This document shows positions 1-8,986 of a stretch of 37,209 bases of DNA, one piece after another (within the stretch, counting starts at the first letter, position 1; each line of letters begins with the position of its first letter). Made by a program: the position numbers and the translations under genes. The stretch lies in the NCBI GenBank assembly GCA_028821125.1, contig JAPPHD010000100.1, forward strand, positions 1-37,209. The letters are read 5' to 3'. The notes under the pieces were generated by a model, which did not search any database, was not told the DNA's origin, and saw only the letters and a program-made list of their open reading frames with translations. The stretch is from Gammaproteobacteria bacterium. GTDB lineage: Bacteria; Pseudomonadota; Gammaproteobacteria; Pseudomonadales; Azotimanducaceae.

Positions 1-121
1 TGGCCGTGCGCCGAAAGGGAAGCGCCGCATGCGAACTCGCTGTTGAGACTGACGAGATTATGTCAAGCAACTTTATCCTTAAAATCAACGCATCAAGTTT
101 TGTTCCATGAAGGGCATCGTC

Positions 122-1423
122 ATGAAGATAGTCAGTCTTGCAGTCCCCGTCCTGATCGCCCTGGCGCTGGCCGGCACCGGCGGTTTTTCCGGCGTCGCGG
201 AAGCCCGCGCGCTGGCCGATACCACCCTCCAGCGCATGATGGGGCAGATACGCCGGGACAAGTTCGATCATGTCCTGCCGCGTGCCATGCGCGACAACGG
301 CGTGGACATGTGGATTCACGTGATCCGCGACCGCAACCCGGATGGGCTGGCCAGCGAGCTCGGCGGCCAGTCGGGCGTGTTCGTGTTCACCGACCGGGGC
401 CAGGACAGGATCGAGCGGGCCATTCTCGGCCACACCGATGAGGCGCTGTGGGAGGAAGATGCCTACGACATCCTGGCGGGGGAAGAAGCCTTCGAAGGCG
501 ATGCCGGCTGGGCACACGTGATCGGCGAGTTCGTGGCGGCGCGGGACCCGCAACGCATCGCCGTCAACTACTCGGGCATCAATGCCCTGGCCGACGGCAT
601 CTCGCACACCGACTACGAGACGCTGGCCGGTGCGCTGGGCGAGAAATACGCCGCCAGGATCGTCTCCGCCGAGCATGTGATCGGCGATTTCCTGGCGGGG
701 ATCGTGGTGGGCCAGATCGCGCTGGCGGGCTATTTCGGCCTGATCACCACCGAAACGATCGATGAGGAGTTCGCGAAGATCGAGGTGGGGGTGACGAGGC
801 TCGAGCAGATCGACGGCAACGTCTTCGTCCGCGACCCGGACGGCAACGAGAACAACAACAACGACTACGTGATCCAGCCCGGTGACATCGTCACGATTCT
901 CAACGGCACCGGCGAGGGGCTGTTTGTTGCGGATCTCGGCGGCAACGGCTATGCGCTCCGTGACGGCGAGACGGAGTTGCCGGAGCGGGTAAGCCGGATC
1001 TGGGACCATGCCATGGATGTCCGGGACATTCTCCGCGCCAACATCCGCATCGGCCCCACCGCGGGCGAAACCCTGGAAACGCTCATCGGCAAGCTGGAGG
1101 AGGCCGGCTACCTGTACATCGACAGCGATCAATACGATCCGGGCCTGGATCCGACGAAGACGCAGGTGCACCTCGACCTGCACGCCCAGGGCCGCCGGGA
1201 CATGGACGCGCCACGCATATCGCCCCTCGGCGGCGACTGGCAGCGCGCCATGCGCATCCCGCTGTTCCACAGCTTCACCCTGGAGTACATGGTGCACATG
1301 CCCGTACCCGAGTGGGGCCCGGGCAAACACCTCTACATCGCCTTTCACGACGGCGCGATCGTGACGCCCCGGGGCATCGAGTTCCCGTATCCGCCGGATC
1401 CCGGCATGCGAATCATCCGCTAG
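122..1423 (+). CDS. Exported M24-family (creatinase/Xaa-Pro aminopeptidase fold) paralogue 1, degenerate metal site
   Basis: About 433 residues with an N-terminal signal peptide (MKIVSLAVPVLIALALAG, cleavage near residues 25-30). I start at 122 because AAGGG lies 7 nt upstream; an ATG at 107 adds five residues but has no ribosome site. Family hallmarks are the N-terminal KFDHVLPRAMRDNGVDMWIH stretch, FVAARDPQRIAVNY, DGISHTDY, and a C-terminal pita-bread domain. The family His (about 354, in LHAQG) and Glu (about 388, in TLEYM) remain, but the first Asp ligand position reads TILNG and the last Glu position reads His (about 409, AFHDGA). A normal M24 hydrolase needs Asp-Asp-His-Glu-Glu, so peptidase activity is doubtful. 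It acts outside the cytoplasm. It is followed 26 nt later by a sodium symporter on the same strand. It most resembles the paralogue at 10477-11715. Confidence 0.85.
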   Translation: MKIVSLAVPVLIALALAGTGGFSGVAEARALADTTLQRMMGQIRRDKFDHVLPRAMRDNGVDMWIHVIRDRNPDGLASELGGQSGVFVFTDRGQDRIERAILGHTDEALWEEDAYDILAGEEAFEGDAGWAHVIGEFVAARDPQRIAVNYSGINALADGISHTDYETLAGALGEKYAARIVSAEHVIGDFLAGIVVGQIALAGYFGLITTETIDEEFAKIEVGVTRLEQIDGNVFVRDPDGNENNNNDYVIQPGDIVTILNGTGEGLFVADLGGNGYALRDGETELPERVSRIWDHAMDVRDILRANIRIGPTAGETLETLIGKLEEAGYLYIDSDQYDPGLDPTKTQVHLDLHAQGRRDMDAPRISPLGGDWQRAMRIPLFHSFTLEYMVHMPVPEWGPGKHLYIAFHDGAIVTPRGIEFPYPPDPGMRIIR

Positions 1424-1449
1424 CCGGTCGCTGGGCAGTCCAACGCACC

Positions 1450-3168
1450 ATGCATGACTGGACCCTCGACTACATAACGCTCGGCGCCTACCTGATCGCC
1501 GTGACGGTGATCGGCACCCTGGCCGCCCGCAAGGTCACCTCGACTTCCACCTTTTTCATGGGCGAGCGGAAGTTCGGCAAGTGGATGATGACCCTGTTCA
1601 CCTTCGGCACCGGAACGAGCACCGACCAGGCCGTCACCACCGTTGCAAAGACCTATACCGTGGGCGCCTCGGGGATCTGGTACCAATGGCTGTGGATATT
1701 CGCAACGCCGGTCTACTGGCTGCTGGCCCCCCTCTTCCGGCGCATGCGGGCCGTGACCACCGCCGACTATCTCCACGCGCGCTACAACCAGAGCGTTGCG
1801 GTGCTGTTCGCCATCGTGGGCGTGCTCAGCCTGTCCGTGCAGATCGGCGTCATGCTCAAGGCCTGCGGCGCCATGGTCACTTCCGTGACGGCCGGCGCCG
1901 TGAGCGAAGGCCTCGCCATCTACGGCATGACCGTCCTGTTCGTGATCTACGGCGTTGCCGGCGGATTGACCGCCGCGGTCATCACCGATTTCATCCAGGG
2001 GATACTCACCGTCGTGCTGTCGTTCCTGATCCTGCCGTTTGCCCTGCAGGCTGTCGGCGGGCTGGGCGAACTGCGCATACTCATCGACGATCCTTCGTTC
2101 TTCGACCTGATCTCGGATGCGTCCGGAACCGAGCGCCTGGGGCTTTTCTACGTCATTGTCATCTTCGTCAACGGGCTGATCGGCTGGGTGACGACACCCC
2201 ACTCCATGCAGATGTGCGGCGCCGGCCGCACCGACCAGGAGGCCCGGGTCGGGCTGGTCGGCGGCATGTTGCTGAAGCGCTTCTGCACCATTGCCTGGGT
2301 GCTGACGGCGCTCTGCGGCGTGGGCCTGTACATGAACACCACCATGCACGAAGACCTGGTGTGGGGCACCATGGCCCGTGACCTCTTGCCCACCATCGCG
2401 CCGGGGCTGGTGGGCCTCTTCATCGCCTCGGTTCTGGCCGCGGTGATGAGTTCCTGCGATGCCTTCATGGTTTCTTCCGCCGCGTTGTTCACGGAGAACA
2501 TCTACCGCCCGCTGATCCGTCCAAACCGCTCCGAGAAGCACTACGTGCTGGTGGGCCGGCTGACCGCCCTGGCCGTGGTGGCCGGCGGCATCGGCCTGGC
2601 GTTCGAGCTGCCGAGCGTCGTGGACGGCCTGGAACTGGTCTGGATCGTCCAGGCCATGATGGGCGTATCGATGTGGTTCAGCTTCTTCTGGCGCCGGGCA
2701 ACGGCCGCGGCCGCCTGGGCTTCGACCCTTGCCGGTTTCGCCACCTGGTTCCTGACCAGCACCATCGAAGTGGCCGGCGTGGTTATCTGGGATTTCAACG
2801 GCCGCTTCGCGCACCTGTTGCCCGCCAACATGACGGTCGAGGGCGCCCTGTCGCTGCCCTGGCAGATGCTGATCTATCTCTCCGTCGCCGCCGTCGTCAT
2901 GGTCGTCGTGAGCCTCCTGACCAGGCCGCCCGCCGAGGACAAACTGGACAGCATCTACGCCACCCTGCGCACGCCCGTGGCGTCGGACGAACCCGAAGTG
3001 CCGCCGCTCACGCTTCCCGAAGGCGTGCAGCCCGCGCCACGCGACCCGCTGATCGATCTGCCGGGCCTGGAGATCATGAAGCCTTCGCGTTCAGGCGTGG
3101 CGGGCTTTCTCGCCTGTTCGGCCCTGGTGGCGAGCCTGATCTGGTTTTTCGCCTGGATTCTCGGCTGA
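1450..3168 (+). CDS. Sodium:solute symporter (SSS family)
   Basis: About 572 residues with roughly 13 hydrophobic segments, the usual SSS size and topology. Diagnostic stretches are YGVAGGLTAAVITDFIQGIL in the middle and MSSCDAFMVSSAALF followed by ENIYRP, which matches the SSS transmembrane segment that helps bind sodium (usually MSSADS...SSLF..DIYRP). Start ATG 1450 is the first in-frame start after the upstream stop; no good Shine-Dalgarno is visible, so translation may be coupled to the gene ending at 1423. A soluble linker rich in Pro and Glu lies before a last hydrophobic segment. SSS proteins take up proline, pantothenate, sugars, acetate or amino acids; the substrate cannot be read here, but the setting among Xaa-Pro-type enzymes makes proline, hydroxyproline or small peptides attractive guesses. 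Confidence 0.9.
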   Translation: MHDWTLDYITLGAYLIAVTVIGTLAARKVTSTSTFFMGERKFGKWMMTLFTFGTGTSTDQAVTTVAKTYTVGASGIWYQWLWIFATPVYWLLAPLFRRMRAVTTADYLHARYNQSVAVLFAIVGVLSLSVQIGVMLKACGAMVTSVTAGAVSEGLAIYGMTVLFVIYGVAGGLTAAVITDFIQGILTVVLSFLILPFALQAVGGLGELRILIDDPSFFDLISDASGTERLGLFYVIVIFVNGLIGWVTTPHSMQMCGAGRTDQEARVGLVGGMLLKRFCTIAWVLTALCGVGLYMNTTMHEDLVWGTMARDLLPTIAPGLVGLFIASVLAAVMSSCDAFMVSSAALFTENIYRPLIRPNRSEKHYVLVGRLTALAVVAGGIGLAFELPSVVDGLELVWIVQAMMGVSMWFSFFWRRATAAAAWASTLAGFATWFLTSTIEVAGVVIWDFNGRFAHLLPANMTVEGALSLPWQMLIYLSVAAVVMVVVSLLTRPPAEDKLDSIYATLRTPVASDEPEVPPLTLPEGVQPAPRDPLIDLPGLEIMKPSRSGVAGFLACSALVASLIWFFAWILG

Positions 3169-3269
3169 ATCAGGGCTTGGGCGCACCGCAACGGTGCAGG
3201 GCGAAACACCGATGCACCAGCTTGCGCCACGTTGAGTTCAGCATGCCGCCGCACAGGCGCTTTCGCCGG

Positions 3270-3298
3270 TGGACTGGGCAGCGAATAAAATATACAAT
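3270..3298 (+). promoter_or_regulatory. Promoter candidate of the TonB receptor, with the motif shared with 36306-36320
   Basis: TGGACT (3270-3275), a 17-nt gap and TACAAT (3293-3298) form a plausible sigma-70-type promoter about 87 nt before the receptor start. The AT-rich stretch AATAAAATATACAAT (3284-3298) stands out in GC-rich DNA and occurs again, letter for letter, before the SDR-like gene at 36389, where TGGAC also lies at nearly the same distance. That suggests a common regulator or sigma factor. The remaining gap from 3169 to 3384 shows no other gene. Confidence 0.5.
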
Positions 3299-3384
3299 TG
3301 TGGCTTGGGGGATAGAAACATCTTTAAATTCAGCATGTTACCTATTCACCGAACACTTCTGCGGAGTTTCTTTGGAGGAAGACA

Positions 3385-5748
3385 ATGGCCTTAACGCGAT
3401 ACCTGGTTACAGCATCGGCAGCGATCCCTTTCGCGATCTTCGCCCTGTCGGGCGCTTCGCCGTCGGCATGGGCCGAGGACGACGAAGCCGGGGCGCCGGC
3501 GATCGAGGAAGTCATCGTCACCGCAACCAGGCGGGGGCAGGCGCTGAGCAAGGTACCGCTTGCCATTTCCGCCGTGGGGCAGGACGAGATCGAGCGGATG
3601 GGCTACACCAACATGGACGACTACTTCCGCTCCCTGCCATCGCTCAGCCTGATCGACGGCGGCGGCTATCAGAAGCACATGATCATCCGCGGCGTTGCCA
3701 TAGACCCCGGCCCGGAAGAGAAGGCGGCCACCGGCGTCTATGTCGACGAAACCCTGGTATCCGGCAACTTCGCCAATCTCGACCCGCGCATCTTCGACAT
3801 GGAACGCATCGAGGTTCTGAGGGGACCCCAGGGCACCCTGTACGGCGGCGGTTCGATAGCGGGTTCCGTGCGCTACATCACCAACAAGCCGAACGCCAGC
3901 GAGTTCGAAACCAACGTCGCCGCCGATGTGTATGCCACCAAGGGCGCCGACGCCGCCTGGTCCGCCGATGCGATGGTCAACATTCCGCTGATCGAAAACA
4001 CCCTGGCCATGCGCGTTTCCGGCTTCTACCACGACGCGTCCGGCATCTACCAGAACGAACTGTTCGATCTCGACGACCAGTCCAGCTACGAGCAGTCCGG
4101 CGGGCGGTTGGCCCTGCGCTGGACCCCCACCGACAACCTGACCGTCACTGGCATGTACATCAAGGACAAGACGGACCAGGACGGCCAGGCCCGCTCCCAT
4201 ACCCGCGACTGGAAGAACCGCAAGCAGACGAACATGGCGCCGGAGATCTTGAACGCGGACGCCGAAGTGCTCTCGCTGACTGCCACCCTCGATGTCGGCT
4301 GGGCCACCGTCACGTCCGTCACCTCGCAACTGGATATCTTCACGGACTACCAGCAGGACAGGAGCTTCCTGATCGGTGCATGGGGCATCTCGGACTGGGA
4401 TCCGCTGCGCCTCGTCGTCTACGGCGGCCGCGACGACGAGCAGTTCAGCCAGGAGATCCGCGTGGTCTCCGCCCCCGATGCCTTCGGCCGGTTCGACTGG
4501 ATCGCCGGCATGTATTATGCGGACCGGACCGACGGGAATGTATTCCAGGACTGTTTCGCGGTCGACGACGATGGGTTCGCCTCGATCGACGTCAACTACA
4601 TTGACGGCGGCGACCGGTTCGCCGCCAACGACCCGGACCAGGGAGCGCTCAATCCCTTCCCCGAGGGTCACGTCGACCCGTTCGGCGACCAGGGCGATAT
4701 CTCGGCCGGCACCTATCCGGAGTGCCTGTATCGGCAAGTCGGGAACACTTACAAGGAAGAACTGGCGTTCTACGGCGAGTTGAACTTCCGGGTGACCGAT
4801 CGGCTGACGGCAACGGTGGGCTATCGCAGAACCGACGACTCGCAGTCGCACGACGTCACGGCGCAGGTCGCCGAGGCGCCCCCGACCACCTTCAGCTTCA
4901 CCGACGTGGGGGACAAGTACAAGGAAAAGCACAACAACTTCATGGGCAACCTGTCGCTGGAAGTGAACGACAACCTCACCCTCTTTGCCCGGGCCGCCGA
5001 AGGGTTCCGTCTCGCGGCCGGCGCGCTGGCCCCGAACCTGGAGCCCGGCTGCGTCACGCTGGCCCAGGAACAGCTCGGCGGCGCCTCGCCCAGTGCCGTA
5101 TCCTCGGACAGCCTCTGGTCCTATGAAGGCGGGGCCAAGATGCTGTTGGCCGACGGCCGGCTGGCCATCAACGCCGGCTACTACCGCAACAGCTGGAAAG
5201 ACATCCTGGCCGGCATCATCGTCAGCGGCCCCAACTGCACCTGGTCGCAGTTTCTCCAGAACATCGCATCCGCCACCGGGAACGGTGTCGAGTTCGACAT
5301 GACCTACATCGCCACCGACGACCTGGAGCTGGGCGTCTCCGCGTCGTATCTGAAGTTCACGGTCGACGGCGACCAGCCCGTGCTCGGGGCCAGCGACGGC
5401 GACCGTCTGCCCAGCCATCCGGACTTCACCCTGAACGGGTACGCCCGGTACGGATTCCCGGTCGCCAACGGCTGGGACGGGTTCGTCCGCGGAGAGGTCT
5501 CCTACACCGGCAAGATCGTCGCCAATTTCGTGGCCGACCCGACGGTCGCAAGGCCCGACAGCGGAGACTATGCACTGGCGAACGTGCGCGGGGGAGTCAT
5601 GGGTGACCTGTGGGAAGTCGCCCTGTACGTCAACAACGTCTTCGACAGCCGCGCCCGGGCGTTCCAGTACGAGGACTGGACCGGACGTCTCGAGACCTTC
5701 GTGCTGCGGCCGCGAACCATCGGCCTGACCCTGCGGACGAAGATGTAG
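3385..5748 (+). CDS. TonB-dependent outer-membrane receptor
   Basis: 787 residues, standard length. A signal peptide ends near residue 30 (SAWA), followed by a TonB box (EEVIVTATRR, 41-50), a plug domain with FDMERIEVLRGPQGTLYGGG and a ring of beta strands to the C-terminus. The start is fixed by GGAGGA 6 nt upstream of ATG 3385. The protein would import a scarce large solute across the outer membrane using TonB energy. It lies between a sodium symporter and five exported M24 paralogues on the same strand, suggesting import of peptides or peptide-derived compounds; siderophore or other ligands are not excluded. The last residues are LTLRTKM: the usual terminal aromatic residue for barrel insertion is Met here. 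There is no SusD-like partner. Confidence 0.93.
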   Translation: MALTRYLVTASAAIPFAIFALSGASPSAWAEDDEAGAPAIEEVIVTATRRGQALSKVPLAISAVGQDEIERMGYTNMDDYFRSLPSLSLIDGGGYQKHMIIRGVAIDPGPEEKAATGVYVDETLVSGNFANLDPRIFDMERIEVLRGPQGTLYGGGSIAGSVRYITNKPNASEFETNVAADVYATKGADAAWSADAMVNIPLIENTLAMRVSGFYHDASGIYQNELFDLDDQSSYEQSGGRLALRWTPTDNLTVTGMYIKDKTDQDGQARSHTRDWKNRKQTNMAPEILNADAEVLSLTATLDVGWATVTSVTSQLDIFTDYQQDRSFLIGAWGISDWDPLRLVVYGGRDDEQFSQEIRVVSAPDAFGRFDWIAGMYYADRTDGNVFQDCFAVDDDGFASIDVNYIDGGDRFAANDPDQGALNPFPEGHVDPFGDQGDISAGTYPECLYRQVGNTYKEELAFYGELNFRVTDRLTATVGYRRTDDSQSHDVTAQVAEAPPTTFSFTDVGDKYKEKHNNFMGNLSLEVNDNLTLFARAAEGFRLAAGALAPNLEPGCVTLAQEQLGGASPSAVSSDSLWSYEGGAKMLLADGRLAINAGYYRNSWKDILAGIIVSGPNCTWSQFLQNIASATGNGVEFDMTYIATDDLELGVSASYLKFTVDGDQPVLGASDGDRLPSHPDFTLNGYARYGFPVANGWDGFVRGEVSYTGKIVANFVADPTVARPDSGDYALANVRGGVMGDLWEVALYVNNVFDSRARAFQYEDWTGRLETFVLRPRTIGLTLRTKM

Positions 5749-5757
5749 ATTGAGGAT

Positions 5758-5799
5758 GGGCGGGCCGGCGTTTTTCCGATTCTTGACGCCGCCCCGCCC
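5758..5799 (+). terminator. GC-rich hairpin after the TonB receptor gene
   Basis: Arms 5758-5771 (GGGCGGGCCGGCGT) and 5786-5799 (ACGCCGCCCCGCCC) pair over 14 bp with one mismatch around a 14-nt loop. It begins 10 nt after the receptor stop codon. There is no U-run after the stem, so it may be an attenuator or a 3'-end stabiliser rather than a full intrinsic terminator. It would lower expression of the downstream M24 array relative to the receptor. Confidence 0.5.
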
Positions 5800-5888
5800 C
5801 ACTCCCGCAATCCAGAAATATCCGGGGTGACAATCGCAATCGTCGCCCCGTGCTCATACCGGCTAATCCGCGAACAGGAGGCCTGACC

Positions 5889-7397
5889 ATGCTCGCACGA
5901 CCCGTTTCCCTGGGAATCCTTCCCCTGGCCCTCGCGCTCGGGGCCTGCGCCCCGCAATCACCGGACACCGATGCGTCCGGTGCACACACCGCCGAGGCAT
6001 TGCCCGAGGACCCCTGTGCGCTCACCCTCGAACCCATGCCGCCGGAAGAAATGGGCGCCCTTAAGAACCGGATACGGCACGAGAAGTTCGACCAGGTGCT
6101 GCCCGTGGTCATGCGGGCCAACGACATCGACATGTGGATCTACGTCTCCCGCGAGACCCTGCCGGACGACCTGGGTCACGAGGACTTCGGCGACAACAAT
6201 GCGGTGTTCATCTTCACGGACCGCGGCGGCGACCGTATCGAGAGGGCCGTGCTCGGCCGCCGCTTCCAGGGTGCGGAATTCGTCGCCGGCCAGGGTTCCG
6301 ATGTGGACCCGCTTGAAGTCAGCGGCGCTTACGACATCGTCGGGAAGCCGGTGGAGCGCGCCGAAGACCCGGGCATGTCGGGGACGGAGTACGACTATCG
6401 GTTCAAGGGGATCGGCGCCTTCGTGGCGGAGCGCGACCCGGAACGCATCGCGCTGAACTACATGGAGAAACTCGGGCCACGCATCGGCGGGCGTTCGCGC
6501 GACGGCATTTCCCACACCGACTACATCCTGCTGGCCCGGGAGCTCGGTGAAACCTACGCCTCGAGGCTGGTTTCCCACGACTACCTGATGCACGACTACA
6601 TTTCCAGAACGACACCGGCCGAGTGGGAATTTCTCACCCACATGCGCGAGTACATGCTGGCCGTTCAGGAACGGGACTGGTGCCGCATCGTGCCGGGCGA
6701 AACCCGGTTCTCCGAGCTCGACTCGGTGCTGTGGGTGGTCTCGAAGGACGGTGACCGAATCGGCTTCCGCGAGGAACTGTACCCGGGAGGCTATTCGAGC
6801 GAGACCGACTACGTGATCCAGAAAGGCGACACGATCTATCTCCGCCTGGGCTACTTCAAGACCGAAGGGCTCGTGAAGGAGATCTTCGGCAACTACTACG
6901 ACGGCCTGAACGAAATCGGCTACGTGCTCGATGACGGCGAGACCGAAGCGCCGCAATACGTGAAGGATGCCTGGGCCACGTCGCTCAAGGTGCACGACAT
7001 CGCCGAACGCCACCTCCGGGTCGGCAGCACGGGCCGGGAGATCTTTCGCGACATCATGGCCGAGGTGGAGGAGGCGGGCATCATGCCCCTCAATTCCCAG
7101 GTGTTCGATGAGAACCATGCCGACAGGATCCAGGTCAACCTGGATTTCCACGCCGCGGGCCAGGGCGACTCCACCCTGTTCCCGGCGCCCAGGCTCGGCA
7201 TCTACGGCCCCGACTGGAACCACGAGATGCCGTTCCCGCCGGGCCACCACTTCTATTTCGAATACTTCCTGTTCATGCCGATGCCGCAATGGGACGAAGG
7301 CAGCCTGCTCCTGCAGAGCCACGACGGCGCCATCCTCAACGAGGACGGCGTGCTGTTCCTGACGCCGCGGCCCATGGAAATCCGGCTCATCAAATGA
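5889..7397 (+). CDS. Lipoprotein of the M24-like family, paralogue 2, degenerate metal site
   Basis: About 502 residues. AGGAGG (5876-5881) lies 7 nt before ATG 5889. The N-terminus is a lipoprotein signal with lipobox LGAC (Cys20), so it should be membrane-anchored and face the periplasm or exterior. Family motifs: KFDQVLPVVMRANDIDMWIY, FVAERDPERIALNY, DGISHTDY, and the C-terminal pita-bread domain. The His of the metal site remains (about 421, DFHAAG) and so does a Glu (about 458, YFEYFL); the first Asp position reads YLRLG and the last Glu position reads His (about 478, QSHDGA). It is longer than its paralogues, with inserts near residues 100-130 and 320-350. Its stop overlaps a possible ATG of the next gene (ATGA at 7394-7397). 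It is probably not a conventional metallopeptidase; its role is unknown. Confidence 0.85.
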   Translation: MLARPVSLGILPLALALGACAPQSPDTDASGAHTAEALPEDPCALTLEPMPPEEMGALKNRIRHEKFDQVLPVVMRANDIDMWIYVSRETLPDDLGHEDFGDNNAVFIFTDRGGDRIERAVLGRRFQGAEFVAGQGSDVDPLEVSGAYDIVGKPVERAEDPGMSGTEYDYRFKGIGAFVAERDPERIALNYMEKLGPRIGGRSRDGISHTDYILLARELGETYASRLVSHDYLMHDYISRTTPAEWEFLTHMREYMLAVQERDWCRIVPGETRFSELDSVLWVVSKDGDRIGFREELYPGGYSSETDYVIQKGDTIYLRLGYFKTEGLVKEIFGNYYDGLNEIGYVLDDGETEAPQYVKDAWATSLKVHDIAERHLRVGSTGREIFRDIMAEVEEAGIMPLNSQVFDENHADRIQVNLDFHAAGQGDSTLFPAPRLGIYGPDWNHEMPFPPGHHFYFEYFLFMPMPQWDEGSLLLQSHDGAILNEDGVLFLTPRPMEIRLIK

Positions 7398-7414
7398 TTG
7401 CGAGGCCCTACGAC

Positions 7415-8797
7415 ATGACTGTTCGAATCACCGCACTGCTGATCGTCGCAGCCCTGGCATCGCCCCAAGCCGATGCCCGGGCGATGCCGCCGATGGAGAC
7501 GTTCCAGGCCCAGTGGGAAATGTCCTGCATCATCCGCCGGGACAAGCTCGACTACGTGCTGCCCACCGCCATGCGCCGGAACGATGTCGACATGTGGATC
7601 GTCTTCGACCACGGGCGCGGCACCCAGCCGCTGATGCTCGACTTCGGCATCGAGACCGCCTACGGCCAGGGCACCTACATCTTCTACGACAGCGGCGAGG
7701 GGCGCGTTGAACGGTATTCCCTGGGCGGCCCCGGCTCATCGGACTTCAGCACCCTGTGCGGCGCATACGACCCGGTACCGCCGAGTGCGCAGGGCCCCGG
7801 CGGCGAGGAACTGAGCACGCTGCAATCGATCGTGTTCGAGCGCGACCCCCAGCGCATTGCCGTGAACATCGTGCCGGACAACATCAAGGGCGAGGCGGTT
7901 CACATCGCCGACGGCCTGTCGTACAAGAACTACAACTACCTGGTGCGGGAACTCGGCGAGAAGTACGAAGAGCGGTTCGTTTCCTCGCTGGACCTGATCA
8001 CCGACTTCCACGGCGAACACGTGGCGGGGGAAATCGTCGAGATGCACAAGGTCGGCGACATCACCCGCCGGGGCCTGGAACGCGCCCTTTCCAACGAGGT
8101 GATCGAGCCCGGCAAGACCACCTACCGCGATGTGTACCTGTGGCTCGAGGAACTGCGCGAGACCCTGGGCCTGCGCCGCACCTGGGTACCCGGCATGGCG
8201 TTCGTGCAGCAGGACTTCAGGGGATACCAGAAGTTCTACGACAACCTCGCCGAGCGCGTCATTCAGCGCGGCGACCTGGTCTATATCGACTGGGGGCTGA
8301 AACGGAACAACTTCGCCACCGACATGAAGCGCACCGCCTACGTTCTCAAGGAGGGCGAGACCGGCGTGCCGGCAGACCTGCAGAGGGCCTGGAACGCGAT
8401 GCTGGATGTGCGGGAGATCATCCGCCGGCACGTCCGGGTGGGCAGGACCGGGCGCGAGCAGCTCGACGAGCTCAAGCAGTTGGTACGGGATGCCGGATAT
8501 GTCTATACGGAACAGGAGCGCGCCAGCGACGTGCCGGGCATCGAGGTCAACATCGGCATGCACGGCATGGGCAATATCGCCCACGACATGGTGGCCTCGC
8601 TGTTCGAGATACAGCCGGAGCTGACCGAGTACGAAGTCAGGCCGAACGCCTTCATGTCGCTGGAGTTCCGGGTTTTCTCTCCCTCGGACCAGCCGGGCTA
8701 CAAGATCCTGCTCGCCATAGAAGACAACGTCATGATCACGGAACGGGGCATCGAGTGGCTGTACCCGCCCCAGGACCGGGTACTGCTGGTGCGGTAG
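7415..8797 (+). CDS. Exported M24-family metallopeptidase with complete metal site, paralogue 3
   Basis: About 460 residues with a signal peptide (MTVRITALLIVAALASPQAD). GAGG lies 9 nt before ATG 7415; an ATG at 7394 overlapping the previous stop is an alternative that adds seven residues. All five M24 ligands are visible: Asp292 (YIDWG), Asp303 (FATDMKR), His383 (GMHGMG), Glu417 (SLEFR) and Glu436 (AIEDN). The 11-residue Asp-Asp spacing equals that of aminopeptidase P. The creatinase-like N-terminal domain has KLDYVLPTAMRRNDVDMWIV. M24 enzymes of this type cleave the bond before proline (Xaa-Pro aminopeptidase or dipeptidase) with two metal ions, though relatives include creatinase and lyases, so substrate is inferred. 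This is the only member of the local array likely to be catalytically competent in the classical way. Confidence 0.88.
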   Translation: MTVRITALLIVAALASPQADARAMPPMETFQAQWEMSCIIRRDKLDYVLPTAMRRNDVDMWIVFDHGRGTQPLMLDFGIETAYGQGTYIFYDSGEGRVERYSLGGPGSSDFSTLCGAYDPVPPSAQGPGGEELSTLQSIVFERDPQRIAVNIVPDNIKGEAVHIADGLSYKNYNYLVRELGEKYEERFVSSLDLITDFHGEHVAGEIVEMHKVGDITRRGLERALSNEVIEPGKTTYRDVYLWLEELRETLGLRRTWVPGMAFVQQDFRGYQKFYDNLAERVIQRGDLVYIDWGLKRNNFATDMKRTAYVLKEGETGVPADLQRAWNAMLDVREIIRRHVRVGRTGREQLDELKQLVRDAGYVYTEQERASDVPGIEVNIGMHGMGNIAHDMVASLFEIQPELTEYEVRPNAFMSLEFRVFSPSDQPGYKILLAIEDNVMITERGIEWLYPPQDRVLLVR

Positions 8798-8806
8798 CGG
8801 GCTCCA

Positions 8807-8982
8807 AGAGTGGGTATGCGGTACGGGTATCCGGCACGGGAGGTGAAAATTCTTTGGTGGGCAGCGCTGGGTGATCGACACCCGGCCCCGCAACTAGTTG
8901 CGGGGCGTCGCCACCTGCCGAAGCGGTGCTTCGGCTCGGGCTGCGCCCGACCGGTGGCGACCCCGTACCGCACACCCACTCT
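8807..8982. repeat. 176-bp hairpin-rich element with 21-bp terminal inverted repeats (MITE-like or structured RNA)
   Basis: The ends 8807-8827 and 8962-8982 are inverted repeats of 21 bp with one mismatch (left core GTGGGTATGCGGTACGGG). Inside are: GGGTG/CACCC around ATCGA (8869-8883); the perfect 20-bp palindrome CCCCGCAACTAGTTGCGGGG (8886-8905); and an outer stem GTCGCCACC/GGTGGCGAC that encloses two tight hairpins, GCCGAAGC-GGT-GCTTCGGC and TCGGGC-TGC-GCCCGA. CTCC occurs on both flanks (8802-8805 and 8983-8986), a possible but weak target duplication. It lies between two M24 paralogues, just after the stop at 8797, and occupies the place where the next gene's normal start would be. It could be a non-autonomous mobile element, a REP-like element, or a structured transcript region. 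No transposase is near. Confidence 0.7.
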
Positions 8983-8986
8983 CTCC

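Noticed and set aside
1420-2814. Long open frame on the - strand opposite the symporter gene
   Set aside because: It lies wholly antisense to a clear SSS gene, is rich in Gly, His and Gln, and has no family motif; long antisense frames are common in GC-rich DNA.
3391-5802. 803-codon open frame antisense to the TonB receptor
   Set aside because: The receptor has signal peptide, TonB box and plug on the + strand; the antisense frame is a GC-skew shadow.
8810-8986. N-terminal extension of the M24 paralogue from GTG 8810
   Set aside because: It would translate the inverted repeats and hairpins and put about 90 residues before a normal signal peptide.
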